A DNA stretch of 21,715 bases from NCBI GenBank assembly GCA_041649295.1, contig JBAZNI010000003.1, positions 1 through 21,715 on the forward strand. Reading direction: 5' to 3'. The stretch is from JACPLR01 sp041649295. GTDB taxonomy: Archaea; Nanobdellota; Nanobdellia; Pacearchaeales; GW2011-AR1. Below the pieces are notes generated by a model that was given only the letters and a program-made list of their open reading frames with translations, was not told where the DNA came from and searched no databases. Positions 6,408 through 14,611 of this stretch are shown in pieces (the first letter of the stretch is position 1; the number at the start of each line of letters is the position of its first letter). Made by a program: the position numbers and the translations under genes.

Positions 6408-9223
6408 TTATTATCATAAGCTTGCTTGATAAATGGCATAAGCCTGTCCAAATCAGTTTCATGATCAATTCTTATGTGACTCCAAATTTTATCTTTGTGA
6501 GGTCTTAGGTCTAATTTTGAATCAGTGATTTTATTTTTAGATAATTTAATGTCTGTCCAAAATTGTTCTTTTTGAATGTAAAGAGCCGTAAATGCGTGAT
6601 GGTTATCGTAAGTTATATGATTTTTTGAGCAAATCTCTTTAACATTTTTAGAAATATTTTTTATCTTTTTCATAAGTTCTTTTAATTTTAACAACATTTG
6701 TGCATCTTCTAACTTTGAAAAGTGATATTTTAGATCGTACTCTTGATCTGATCCTTTTACATAATTATTTTCATAGGCTTGTTTTATTAAATCCAAAACA
6801 TAAACTAAGTCGTCCTTAGAAGTTAGCTTTATCTCATAGTTTCCTGTTCCTAAGTGACCTACATTTGTGACATCTCTGGCAAAATTTCTACTATCTTTTA
6901 ATTTATCTGAAGGAATTCTAATAGCTACCTTGATCTGTTGATTTTGTAATTTTAATGAAGCAAAATTACTAAGTTTTCTAAAAGCAGTATAATGCTTCTT
7001 ATTGTGCTGTTCAATTTTTGGATCTATTCTTAAAATGCCCTCTATGAGATACTTATACAGATCATCTATGCTTGTAAAATCTATTAAGGAAGATTGGTTT
7101 TCTAAGTCTATTCTTAGTAATTTTTGTAACCAAAGCAATGCCAGTTCTCCTTTTTTTCTAGTCAATTCGTCCATCTCTGTTGAATTTTGATAATTTTTTA
7201 CATGCTTTAGTTGATTTCTAAAGACTTGAAGATTTTTGAATTGATTTTCTGTTTCTTCCTTGGATCCAAAAAGGGACTCAAACAAATCCCAATTTTTCTG
7301 GATAATTTTTAAGTAATCCATGACATCACAATTTTCAAGCTTTCCTCGAGATGATAAAATTTGTTCCTTTAAGTCGGGTCTAATTTTTATTTCTTTTTTT
7401 ACTTTTTCGTTTATCTTATCGTGAATGTCTTGAGGAATGGTTCCTATACTCCAGTAGGATTCACCATACTTTTCTTTTAATAAGTCATCTATTCTGCCTC
7501 TGAGTTCTAATTCATATTTATTCCAAAGTTCGTCTGGAGATTTTTTAAGCTGTTGTGCTATGTCTGAAGTTATGCCCATTAAAGAATAAACTTCGTCCTT
7601 CATTAGCTCGGCTCTTTTCCTAATAAATCCTTCAAAATCGTTGTTTAATGCTTCCTCTATAGATAACAAATGAGTCTTTATGTCTTCGTCAAAATGTTCA
7701 TTCTTAGATCTAAATTCTTTTAAATAATCCTTGGGATTTTTATTGCTTATGCTACTATTAGTATCTTTTGGTAGAAAGCACACATTTACTATACTGTTTA
7801 TTAATGAATCTTTATTGCGTTTACCAATCTCCGATTTAATGGGGAATATATGGTGCAATTCATCTTTTTTGGTTTTAACTAAAATTTGATTAATGTGTAT
7901 CTTACTATGATCTCGAAAATCAATTGGATTCAAATTGTTTAACATACAAAGGAGAGATTTGCAAAAGGCATTTCCCAATACCAATTCTTGACCGATTATA
8001 TCTTCTGGCTCAATGATTTTTTTGAGTTTAATATTTAGCTTAGTGTCTCCCAGCAAAACTTTATCGAACCACTCGCAATCTTGTCTAATTTTTTCATTCG
8101 TTGCACCTTGATATGCAGCCGAAAAAGAATTTACCCAAAACCAGCGATTTATCGTTTCTCTTAGCTTGTCATCTAAAACCGTTTTTCCCAGCTTATGAAA
8201 AAAATAAGAAAGGGCAACTAGCATTGGAGGGTAGGGCATTATAACAGGAGAGCTTACTTTCAGATCTTCCTTAAGATAAAGTATGGCTTTTCCATAAGCC
8301 GTTGATGAGTTCTTCCAAAAACTCTGAATTTTTTCGGCACTTAAACTTAACAAATCCTTCTCCCTACAAGTTCTAAATTCAATTATAGATAAAAATCTTA
8401 AAAATAATGTTTCATCTATATTTTCTTTATAGCCACGATAGGATTCTTCGATATGATCATTAAAATCATCTAATATTTTTCTTAAGTAAAATTCCTCTGT
8501 GGTGCTGGTTTTTGCTTTAAATGTTTTAGCAGTCATCAATTCTACCAGAGTGAGTTTTTTACCCTTTTGATTCACTCGAGTAAATATTTCGCAAACTTCT
8601 TCTATAGGGATTTTGTTAAGTTTTATTATAGATAGTTTATAGCGAGTTCTTAATTTGTCAGAAACTTCCCTATAAAATTCGGCAAGCGATTCATCTACTT
8701 TTAGTAAATTTCTATATATCTCCGTATTAAAATTTAATAGGTCGCTAATTGGAACAACAAAAGATTTTTCCTCAGCAGATAATTCATTTAACTCGTCTTC
8801 GAAAATAAAAGGAGAATCTTCAAGCTCATTACTTGTTGATTCTAAATCTTCCTGTGCTCCCTTCCTAATATTAAAAAATAGTCTAATAATTTTTTTTCCT
8901 CTTTTAACTCCTTTTATCGAGCCCAATAAAGAAGTTATTCTTTGCTGTCCGTCTAAAATATAGTTATAGTTTCCTCTCTCATTTTGTTTAAGTTCAATTC
9001 CCAAAAGATCTCGATGTTTTGGCAGCTTTTCTTCGGTTTCCCAAATTAAGAAAGAGCCGATGGGATAATATCTATAGATACTATCCCATAAGGACTTGAT
9101 ATTATTCTGATCCCAGACAAAATCTCTTTGGAATATAGGAATAGCATAAAAGCCTTCTTCTAATTGTTCTAACATTTTTGGGAGATCTTTAGACTCAATA
9201 ACAATATCTTTCTTCTCATTCAT
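6404..9223 (-). CDS. GmrSD-like DUF262/DUF1524 protein with HEPN-like motif and DUF5655-like tail
   Basis: This 939-aa protein is a probable defence effector. The N-terminus is a ParB/Srx-fold DUF262 domain: IPIFQRDFVW at residues 28-37 and DGQQR at 91-95, the motifs tied to nucleotide-driven control of cleavage in GmrSD and SspE proteins. A DUF1524-type His-Me finger nuclease follows, with HHIFP at 457-461 and NSIVNVCFLPKDTNSSISNK at 476-495. Residues about 560-705 hold a helical region with RNQLKH (R669-N-x-x-x-H674) and GELALLWLQKLL, resembling Swt1/HEPN domains. Residues about 728-819 match DUF5655 (KHYTAFR, then ARDVTNVGHLGTGNYEIKL), and the last 90 residues look like a degenerate second copy, both ending in IKQAY(D/E)NN. 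GmrSD relatives cut modified DNA. The HEPN motif could add RNA cleavage, which is inferred. Its own TATA box is at 9243-9254. Confidence 0.88.
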   Translation of the reverse strand: MNEKKDIVIESKDLPKMLEQLEEGFYAIPIFQRDFVWDQNNIKSLWDSIYRYYPIGSFLIWETEEKLPKHRDLLGIELKQNERGNYNYILDGQQRITSLLGSIKGVKRGKKIIRLFFNIRKGAQEDLESTSNELEDSPFIFEDELNELSAEEKSFVVPISDLLNFNTEIYRNLLKVDESLAEFYREVSDKLRTRYKLSIIKLNKIPIEEVCEIFTRVNQKGKKLTLVELMTAKTFKAKTSTTEEFYLRKILDDFNDHIEESYRGYKENIDETLFLRFLSIIEFRTCREKDLLSLSAEKIQSFWKNSSTAYGKAILYLKEDLKVSSPVIMPYPPMLVALSYFFHKLGKTVLDDKLRETINRWFWVNSFSAAYQGATNEKIRQDCEWFDKVLLGDTKLNIKLKKIIEPEDIIGQELVLGNAFCKSLLCMLNNLNPIDFRDHSKIHINQILVKTKKDELHHIFPIKSEIGKRNKDSLINSIVNVCFLPKDTNSSISNKNPKDYLKEFRSKNEHFDEDIKTHLLSIEEALNNDFEGFIRKRAELMKDEVYSLMGITSDIAQQLKKSPDELWNKYELELRGRIDDLLKEKYGESYWSIGTIPQDIHDKINEKVKKEIKIRPDLKEQILSSRGKLENCDVMDYLKIIQKNWDLFESLFGSKEETENQFKNLQVFRNQLKHVKNYQNSTEMDELTRKKGELALLWLQKLLRIDLENQSSLIDFTSIDDLYKYLIEGILRIDPKIEQHNKKHYTAFRKLSNFASLKLQNQQIKVAIRIPSDKLKDSRNFARDVTNVGHLGTGNYEIKLTSKDDLVYVLDLIKQAYENNYVKGSDQEYDLKYHFSKLEDAQMLLKLKELMKKIKNISKNVKEICSKNHITYDNHHAFTALYIQKEQFWTDIKLSKNKITDSKLDLRPHKDKIWSHIRIDHETDLDRLMPFIKQAYDNN

Positions 9224-9242
9224 AGAAAATGTATGAAAATAT

Positions 9243-9254
9243 GCTATTTATTTC
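9243..9254 (-). promoter_or_regulatory. TATA box of the GmrSD-like gene
   Basis: GAAATAAATAGC on the minus strand is centred about 25-26 bases before the ATG at 9223. It indicates a monocistronic, leaderless or short-leader transcript, separate from the deaminase gene that ends 39 bases upstream. Confidence 0.5.
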
Positions 9255-9262
9255 TTTCGGGA

Positions 9263-9685
9263 TTACCCGCCAAACAACCCCAAACACTCCCCCCTCAAAA
9301 ACCCGCCAGTAATCTTTATTCTTTTTCCACCCTTCCGATTAAGTAATTTATCTGAAATCTTTATTTCATCAGACCCCCATTTAATCGCATCTTTAATGCT
9401 TGCACCATAAACAATTTCAGAGACATGAGTTATCCAAGCCATGTAGAAACACATTGGGCAAGGCTCGCAGGTTGAGTATAAAGTGCAACCTTTCAAATCA
9501 AGAGTTTTTAATTTATTAGTTGCCTTAATTATCGCTTGACTTTCTGCATGAAATCTCGGATCTCCAACAGGGCGTTTTCCTGCTTTAGAAATTATCTTGT
9601 TTCCTTTTACAACAACTGCCCCAAAATGATGTTTGTTCTTTTTTGCATCAGCAATTGCAGAACGCATGAAGTCCTCTTTTTTCAT
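9263..9685 (-). CDS. Zinc-dependent nucleoside/base deaminase (CDA superfamily)
   Basis: The product is a 140-aa deaminase of the cytidine/deoxycytidylate superfamily. Zinc ligands and the catalytic acid are visible: HAE at residues 46-48 (His46, Glu48) and CEPCPMC at 73-79 (Cys76, Cys79). The sequence around them (TLYSTCEPCPMCFYMAWITH, then VYGASIKDAIKWG) most resembles the guanine deaminase/TadA-like branch, so the substrate may be guanine or another free base or nucleoside, or tRNA adenosine. The ending GLFGG is close to the C-terminal form of some guanine deaminases. A role in nucleotide salvage is the default reading. Its place among defence-type genes leaves a nucleotide-depletion role possible but unsupported. 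A TATA-like TTTATTAAAT lies about 26 bases upstream of the ATG. Confidence 0.87.
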   Translation of the reverse strand: MKKEDFMRSAIADAKKNKHHFGAVVVKGNKIISKAGKRPVGDPRFHAESQAIIKATNKLKTLDLKGCTLYSTCEPCPMCFYMAWITHVSEIVYGASIKDAIKWGSDEIKISDKLLNRKGGKRIKITGGFLRGECLGLFGG

Positions 9686-9719
9686 AACTATAAGAGAATT
9701 TTAGGATTTAATAAAGTTA

Positions 9720-10535
9720 CTAATATAAAAACTCTCTTTTAAGAGCATCAGTAAATGCAATTGAAACAGTAAGTGGCACTCTTCCTATTGAAGATAGTTT
9801 TTTTGAAAGGGAGTAAGGCAAAAATAAAATCCCATAGTTATAAAAATAAAGATCAATGGTTTTATTAGTTCCATCATAACTCCCCAAATAAGATTTGGCC
9901 CATTTTACAATTCGTTTAATTCTTTTCTTGTCCGTTTCCGAAATTGAAAGTTGATTTTCTATTATAAATTTATCAAAGTCTTCTATGTCTAACTCTTGTT
10001 TGTTAAATAAGAATTTGAAATGTCCAAAACTTTCGGTTATAACAAAAACCTCTTCTATCAGTCTTGCCAAAAATCTTATTGGACAGGAACAAAATCGGTT
10101 GTTGATTTTTCCACTACATTCTAAATCTACATTCATATACTCTTGAGAATAGAATCTTTTAAACCATTTAGAATTAAAAAATTTATTCATAAAATCTATA
10201 TCCTCTTTTGTTATCTCTTCTTTTTTAGTGGATTTGCTTGTATTTTTTCTAGAAGTTACGGAGTTTATGATAAAATCAATTAAAGGCTTTAATGTTGAGG
10301 TATATTTAATTTGATTGTAATTCTTGCCTGCCCCAAACTCCCGATCTAATTTCTTAACATAACCTTCATTCTCTAAATCGTCAAGATTTTTCTTTATATT
10401 ATCTAACTGTACCTTCCCCCCATAAATCAGTCTAGATAATTCTGATTGGGTGATTGGATCATTAAGCAATAAAAAATATATTCTCGCTGACAATGATCCT
10501 TCTTTTAGCAATCCCTTAGTAATTATTTCATCCAT
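9720..10535 (-). CDS. Winged-helix protein of unknown function (271 aa)
   Basis: The N-terminal 90 residues look like a winged helix-turn-helix: SLSARIYFLLLNDPITQSEL, a recognition-helix region LDNIKKNLDDLENEGYVKKL, then a wing and LKPLIDFI. The C-terminal 180 residues are not recognised. They are acidic and lysine-rich, with a cysteine pair FCSCPIRF near residue 150 and a helical stretch around ETDKKRIKRIVKWAKSYLG. No nuclease or ATPase motif was seen. It could be the regulator of the element or, by analogy with archaeal plasmids that encode winged-helix replication proteins, an initiator. The second idea rests only on its position beside the inverted-repeat cluster at 10606-10703. Confidence 0.72.
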   Translation of the reverse strand: MDEIITKGLLKEGSLSARIYFLLLNDPITQSELSRLIYGGKVQLDNIKKNLDDLENEGYVKKLDREFGAGKNYNQIKYTSTLKPLIDFIINSVTSRKNTSKSTKKEEITKEDIDFMNKFFNSKWFKRFYSQEYMNVDLECSGKINNRFCSCPIRFLARLIEEVFVITESFGHFKFLFNKQELDIEDFDKFIIENQLSISETDKKRIKRIVKWAKSYLGSYDGTNKTIDLYFYNYGILFLPYSLSKKLSSIGRVPLTVSIAFTDALKREFLY

Positions 10536-10605
10536 AGTTGTAATGATTTTTTAAATTTCATTTTATTCAATTAGTAATATAAACAAAAACATATTTTATT
10601 AATTT

Positions 10606-10703
10606 ATCGAGTTCGATTAAGCGGAAGGGCTATACTCCACTAGTTCCTTCCGCAGATATTTTTGCCCACCTCCCAGAAGATAGTATATTCATTGGTGGGC
10701 GAA
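10606..10703. repeat. Cluster of three inverted repeats in a 172-bp non-coding gap
   Basis: Three dyads lie close together: ATCGA-GT-TCGAT (10606-10617); GCGGAAGG (10621-10628) with CCTTCCGC (10646-10653); and TTTGCCCACC (10661-10670) with GGTGGGCGAA (10694-10703, one mismatch). They sit just after the stop of the VirB4 gene and upstream of the winged-helix gene, both on the minus strand. They are much more GC-rich than the surroundings. They could be the transcription end of the secretion operon, or a replication or transfer origin. The sequence alone does not decide. Confidence 0.6.
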
Positions 10704-10707
10704 ATCG

Positions 10708-13404
10708 CTATTTTTTCTTTTTGTTCGTCGGAATTTTGAGGTTTTCGGCTGAAATGTGCAAGTTGGATTTTTCGGCACTGGAGGAATTCGTGAACATCTT
10801 GGAGATTTTTCTTATTGCGATATTTTTGTCATAGGTTTCTCCATATTTCTTATAAAACTTTTTTATGTTCTTGTTTGAAACAACAAAAAACCAGTTATCT
10901 CCAAAATTCTTTTTTAATAATTCCAATTTTTCAAGCAACTGCTTTCTGTTTTTTTTATAAATAATTCCTGTTTCAACTTCAATCGCATACTCCTTATCAT
11001 TTACTTTGAAAATAATATCTGGCTTAACGCTTTGATATGTTCTAATTTCCTGAGTAAACTTTTTTATAAATTCCGCAATCTCAAAAATTGTTGTTGCATG
11101 ATAAGGTGTTTCATTTCTGTTGATTTTTACAAGATAAGACTGCTTTTTTCCAAAGGCATCGTTTAGATTATATTCTCCATATTTTCTTGCCTTCAAAAAT
11201 TTGACGTCTGCATCATTTAATCCTTTTTTAAGATGAACTCTTTGATCTAAATTTATTTTGCTTTTTATTGGTTTAATATTTTTAGTTGTGTCTTGTTTCT
11301 TTTGATTTAATATTTCGTCAGGATTCGTTGTGATAATTTTATGTTCTTTGTCAGATGCCATTATCTTTAATTCAGAATGGTCCTCTTCCATAAGCAAAAG
11401 CCCTTCTCCGGGTCTAGCTGTCAAAAGAAGTATTTTCTCTGCTTCGCTTAAATGAAAAACATTTTGCACGCTTTTTATCATTGCGGGTTTTTGTCTTAAT
11501 AATAATGTGTAAGATGTATTTGCCAAGACACTTCTCCCCGCTTGCGAATCTAACATATTCTCAACTTCTTGATTAATCAAAAACAATCCAAGATTAAATT
11601 TTCTGCAAGTTTTAACAATCTCTAAAATATATGATGCATCTGCTGTTCTTGAAAGCAAACTCCATGCCTCATCAATAACCAAGAGCTTTCTTTCCAAGGA
11701 ACTTTTCATTTTTGTGTAAATATAATCTAAAACAAGGAACATTAAAACCGGCTTTACTTGTTTGGGTAGATTTCCAATATCAAAACATACAAATCTATTA
11801 TCAAAATTTATGTTAGTATGTTTGTTAAGAAAAGAGAAAACTCCTTCAACATACATATTCATTCTATTAATTAAACTGCGGATTGAGGTTTTTTCAAGGC
11901 TTGTGGCAGTTTTTTCCATTTTCTTGAGTATTTCTACGACATCCTCTAGAATCGGGGGCTCGTTGCCCCACGTTTCGCAGATTTCCCCTATTCCCTTGGA
12001 CTGATATGCTCTGTTTAGTGCAACATCTAAAAAAGCCTTTTGTGGCTCAGAAAGTTCGCCTAACATAACCGGCATTAAGTCCATTAGTGCAAGACGCTTT
12101 TCATTATAATCATGCCCCATTAAATCCAAGGGATTAATCATTGTTTCAGAAGTTCGTGATAAATCAATTCTTTGTCCATTAAACTTCTCAACAAGTCCGG
12201 CATATTCTCCCTGCGGGTCAATAACCATAACTTTTGTGCCATTTAGCAAATATCTAGAGATAAGAAGTTTAGCCATGTAGCTTTTTCCTGAACCCGATGT
12301 AGCAAGACAAATCCCATTTGCATTTGAAAGTTTGAAAATATCCCTTATGATTGGAATATTATTTTTATTTAGTCCTAACCAAATTCCTGTGCTGTCAAAT
12401 TTAAAGAAACTTGAAGTAAATGGGAAAAATGCAGAAAGTGCAGAAGTTGTAATATTTCTTTTTACAGCAAGCTCATCTAAAGCCAAAGGCAAGCATGACT
12501 TAAAACCTTTAATTATTCTAAAGCTAGCTTGTCTCGGGATAATCAATAAAGAATTTAATTCAGACTCTATCTTTCTAGTTAAAAGATTTAAGTCATCTAA
12601 AGTATTTGCTTTGCAGTCAATATACAAACTTATGTTAAACAGCTTTTCATTTCCTTTCTGCAACTCTTCCAAAATTTTATGAGTGTCTGCATATTTTATT
12701 TCCAAACTAGGATTTAATTGCCCCTTAATTTTTGCAGCATAAAGATCAGCTCTTTGCTTTTGTAACTCCTTATTTAACATAATCAATGTATTTTCAACAG
12801 AAGATGGCTGAATATGCAAAGACAAATCAAAATTACCTGAACAACTGACTAGCTTGTCTAAAAATCCAGATTCTACCATTCGGGGATATCCATAAGCATA
12901 AATTATTCTGTGAAAAATACCATCAATCTCTGCATGATCAATAAAATTATTTATTTTTTTAGGAAGCTTAAAAGAATTAAAGAATTTTGACATCACAGAC
13001 TTTAATTCATTGTCCTTTAATCTAACTGATCTTAAATTTAAACTTCCCAACCTATCTTCACAAATTTTTATCTGAATATCGATGTTTGTTGTTTCAGGAA
13101 TTGCAATGTAGAAACTTTTGTTTAATATGCTGTTTTCCCATACTATTTTCTTCATAAATGCCTTGTATTCAACATAAGTTTCCTGAAACATTTTATCTGT
13201 TTGTATTTTTTGATCAAGAAATTTAAAATATTCATCCAAATCCAAGGCGTCTGTATGCATTATAATTTGAACAGGAAAGTCGAGGGAGTTTAGGAATTTC
13301 TGAAAAGCATAAATTATTGCCTTCTTTTCTTCATCTGGCTTTATTGAGTAATTAATAGATTCAACTTTTAGTATTGCTATTTTTCTCGTTTTCTTTATTT
13401 TCAT
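10708..13404 (-). CDS. virB4: VirB4-family secretion ATPase with C-terminal nuclease-like domain
   Basis: This is the cytoplasmic ATPase that powers type IV secretion or conjugation machines. Walker A is ATSGSGKS (residues 368-375) and Walker B is LLVIDEAW (574-581). Other VirB4/TraC features are VIDPQGEY after the P-loop and the arginine-rich segment CRKFNLGLFLINQE (600-613). The N-terminal 300 residues form the usual membrane-complex domain. Bacterial VirB4 is about 800 aa; here about 170 extra residues follow. That tail contains KPDIIFKVNDKEYAIEVETG (P795-D796, E809, E811), a PD-(D/E)XK-like layout seen in replication-relaxation/MobC-like proteins, with threonine where lysine would be expected, and it ends in a lysine run. 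The ATG overlaps the stop of the PrgI-like gene (ATGA), so it is coupled in the operon 16384-10708. Confidence 0.92.
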   Translation of the reverse strand: MKIKKTRKIAILKVESINYSIKPDEEKKAIIYAFQKFLNSLDFPVQIIMHTDALDLDEYFKFLDQKIQTDKMFQETYVEYKAFMKKIVWENSILNKSFYIAIPETTNIDIQIKICEDRLGSLNLRSVRLKDNELKSVMSKFFNSFKLPKKINNFIDHAEIDGIFHRIIYAYGYPRMVESGFLDKLVSCSGNFDLSLHIQPSSVENTLIMLNKELQKQRADLYAAKIKGQLNPSLEIKYADTHKILEELQKGNEKLFNISLYIDCKANTLDDLNLLTRKIESELNSLLIIPRQASFRIIKGFKSCLPLALDELAVKRNITTSALSAFFPFTSSFFKFDSTGIWLGLNKNNIPIIRDIFKLSNANGICLATSGSGKSYMAKLLISRYLLNGTKVMVIDPQGEYAGLVEKFNGQRIDLSRTSETMINPLDLMGHDYNEKRLALMDLMPVMLGELSEPQKAFLDVALNRAYQSKGIGEICETWGNEPPILEDVVEILKKMEKTATSLEKTSIRSLINRMNMYVEGVFSFLNKHTNINFDNRFVCFDIGNLPKQVKPVLMFLVLDYIYTKMKSSLERKLLVIDEAWSLLSRTADASYILEIVKTCRKFNLGLFLINQEVENMLDSQAGRSVLANTSYTLLLRQKPAMIKSVQNVFHLSEAEKILLLTARPGEGLLLMEEDHSELKIMASDKEHKIITTNPDEILNQKKQDTTKNIKPIKSKINLDQRVHLKKGLNDADVKFLKARKYGEYNLNDAFGKKQSYLVKINRNETPYHATTIFEIAEFIKKFTQEIRTYQSVKPDIIFKVNDKEYAIEVETGIIYKKNRKQLLEKLELLKKNFGDNWFFVVSNKNIKKFYKKYGETYDKNIAIRKISKMFTNSSSAEKSNLHISAENLKIPTNKKKK

Positions 13405-13718
13405 TTTGCATACACCAGATTCTCTTTAATTTCTTCAATGCCAAATATTCTATTCATTTTTTCAGGAGTTTTTACTTCTCTATATTTATACCAATTAATC
13501 CAGTCCTTGATTCTGGAAGATAGATTGAAAAACATAAAGCCTGAAGCTAGAGAGATAGGGATAAAAGTCAGAAAAACTCGGACAGGCATACTTGCGTTTA
13601 GTCTGAAGAAAAAAGCAAATGCAAATGGGAAAAAGATTAGTCCATATATTAACTGCCCAAATGTTAAACCAAAAACAATCTTTTCCTTATATTCTAGTTG
13701 CTGGGGGATTTCATACAT
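13401..13718 (-). CDS. PrgI/VirB3-like inner-membrane protein
   Basis: The 105-aa product has the form of a PrgI/VirB3 protein: a short N-terminus beginning MYEIPQQLEYKEKIVFGLT, then two membrane helices (about residues 17-38 and 45-65), then a charged cytoplasmic end with DWINWYKYRE. PrgI/VirB3 sits in the membrane beside VirB4 and usually precedes it in the operon, as here. I place the start at the ATG at 13718, one base after the stop of the upstream gene (TAAAATG) and preceded by AGGAG. A longer frame using a TTG at 13742 would overlap the upstream gene and has no ribosome binding site of its own. Confidence 0.86.
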   Translation of the reverse strand: MYEIPQQLEYKEKIVFGLTFGQLIYGLIFFPFAFAFFFRLNASMPVRVFLTFIPISLASGFMFFNLSSRIKDWINWYKYREVKTPEKMNRIFGIEEIKENLVYAK

Positions 13719-13719
13719 T

Positions 13720-14610
13720 TTAAGCTCCTGCAACTGCCCCAACTACTGAAACGACCTGCATAATTGGTGAGGCGACTTTCAAAGCGGATTTAATTACAAC
13801 AAATAAAATAAGAAAGATTGTAGCAAGATTCACAAAACTAAATGCCCCAATCATAATCAATATTTTTGTATTTTGAAAAGCAACCAGCTCCAGAAGTTTT
13901 GACGAAGTTAAGAAAACAATTGCATAAAAAAATGTTAGGGACATTGTTGCGAACAAAAAGTTTATGATTAATTTTCCATATTCTTTTAATGGCTCAATAA
14001 AATAAAAGAAAACTCCTACGGCAAATAAAATAACTCCTGCACTAACAATCATATATCTTAATGTTAAAAGAATTAGAGTAATTAGAACACTGGTCAGATA
14101 AGGCACTAGAAAAACAAATTGAAGTCCAATATTTGCAATATTATCGATTGTTAAAAGAAAGAAATTTTGTTGAACCATGTTTAATACTGCGGTTGTTACA
14201 GAAGACGTCACTTCTATTGCCAAAGAGTAAAGATAAAAACTGGACTGGACTAAAACCATCATTATCAGGATGTTTGCAAGCATTGCCTTTGATTTTTCCC
14301 TTTGCTCAACGGAGTGTCCAGAGATTAAGAATCTAAATCCTACATACATTAAGAGCATACCATAAAACAAAGACAAGATATAAACAATAATCGACCAAAT
14401 AGGAGAGAAGATGTCAATATTAACTGGTTGAGTTAATAAATAATAAACCAAGTCTAAAAGTGGCTGGATTGGGGCATTTAGTATTCCGAGTAAAAAATTA
14501 AACAGGCTTTCAGAAATGCATGATGCAAGATTCGTGATCCCACACTCTTGAGCACTGACTAATGAAATAAAAAATATTGGAAGAAATAAAATAAAATATT
14601 TATTTTTCAT
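13720..14610 (-). CDS. VirB6/TrbL-like polytopic membrane protein
   Basis: This 296-aa protein begins with a signal-peptide-like segment (residues 1-20, ending SLVSA) and then has about six hydrophobic helices at roughly 71-96, 112-131, 164-186, 187-206, 216-235 and 249-275. Size, topology and position between a pilin/surface-protein gene and the VirB3/VirB4 pair fit a VirB6/TrbL-type channel component. Sequence identity to that family is not obvious, so the call is by context. The segment FLISGHSVEQREKSKAML (95-111) resembles ILSGADAGKREKAKNMI in the VirB2-like pilin of the same operon, so the two may share an ancestral hairpin. Its ATG lies one base after the upstream stop (TAAAATG). Confidence 0.78.
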   Translation of the reverse strand: MKNKYFILFLPIFFISLVSAQECGITNLASCISESLFNFLLGILNAPIQPLLDLVYYLLTQPVNIDIFSPIWSIIVYILSLFYGMLLMYVGFRFLISGHSVEQREKSKAMLANILIMMVLVQSSFYLYSLAIEVTSSVTTAVLNMVQQNFFLLTIDNIANIGLQFVFLVPYLTSVLITLILLTLRYMIVSAGVILFAVGVFFYFIEPLKEYGKLIINFLFATMSLTFFYAIVFLTSSKLLELVAFQNTKILIMIGAFSFVNLATIFLILFVVIKSALKVASPIMQVVSVVGAVAGA

Positions 14611-14611
14611 T

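Noticed and set aside
12332..12682. 116-codon open frame on the plus strand inside the VirB4 gene
   Set aside because: It lies wholly antisense to a well-supported VirB4 coding region with conserved motifs and has no own promoter signal or recognisable domain.
13438..13749. 103-codon open frame on the plus strand opposite the PrgI/VirB3-like gene
   Set aside because: It is a shadow of the PrgI-like gene, which has the expected membrane topology and operon position.
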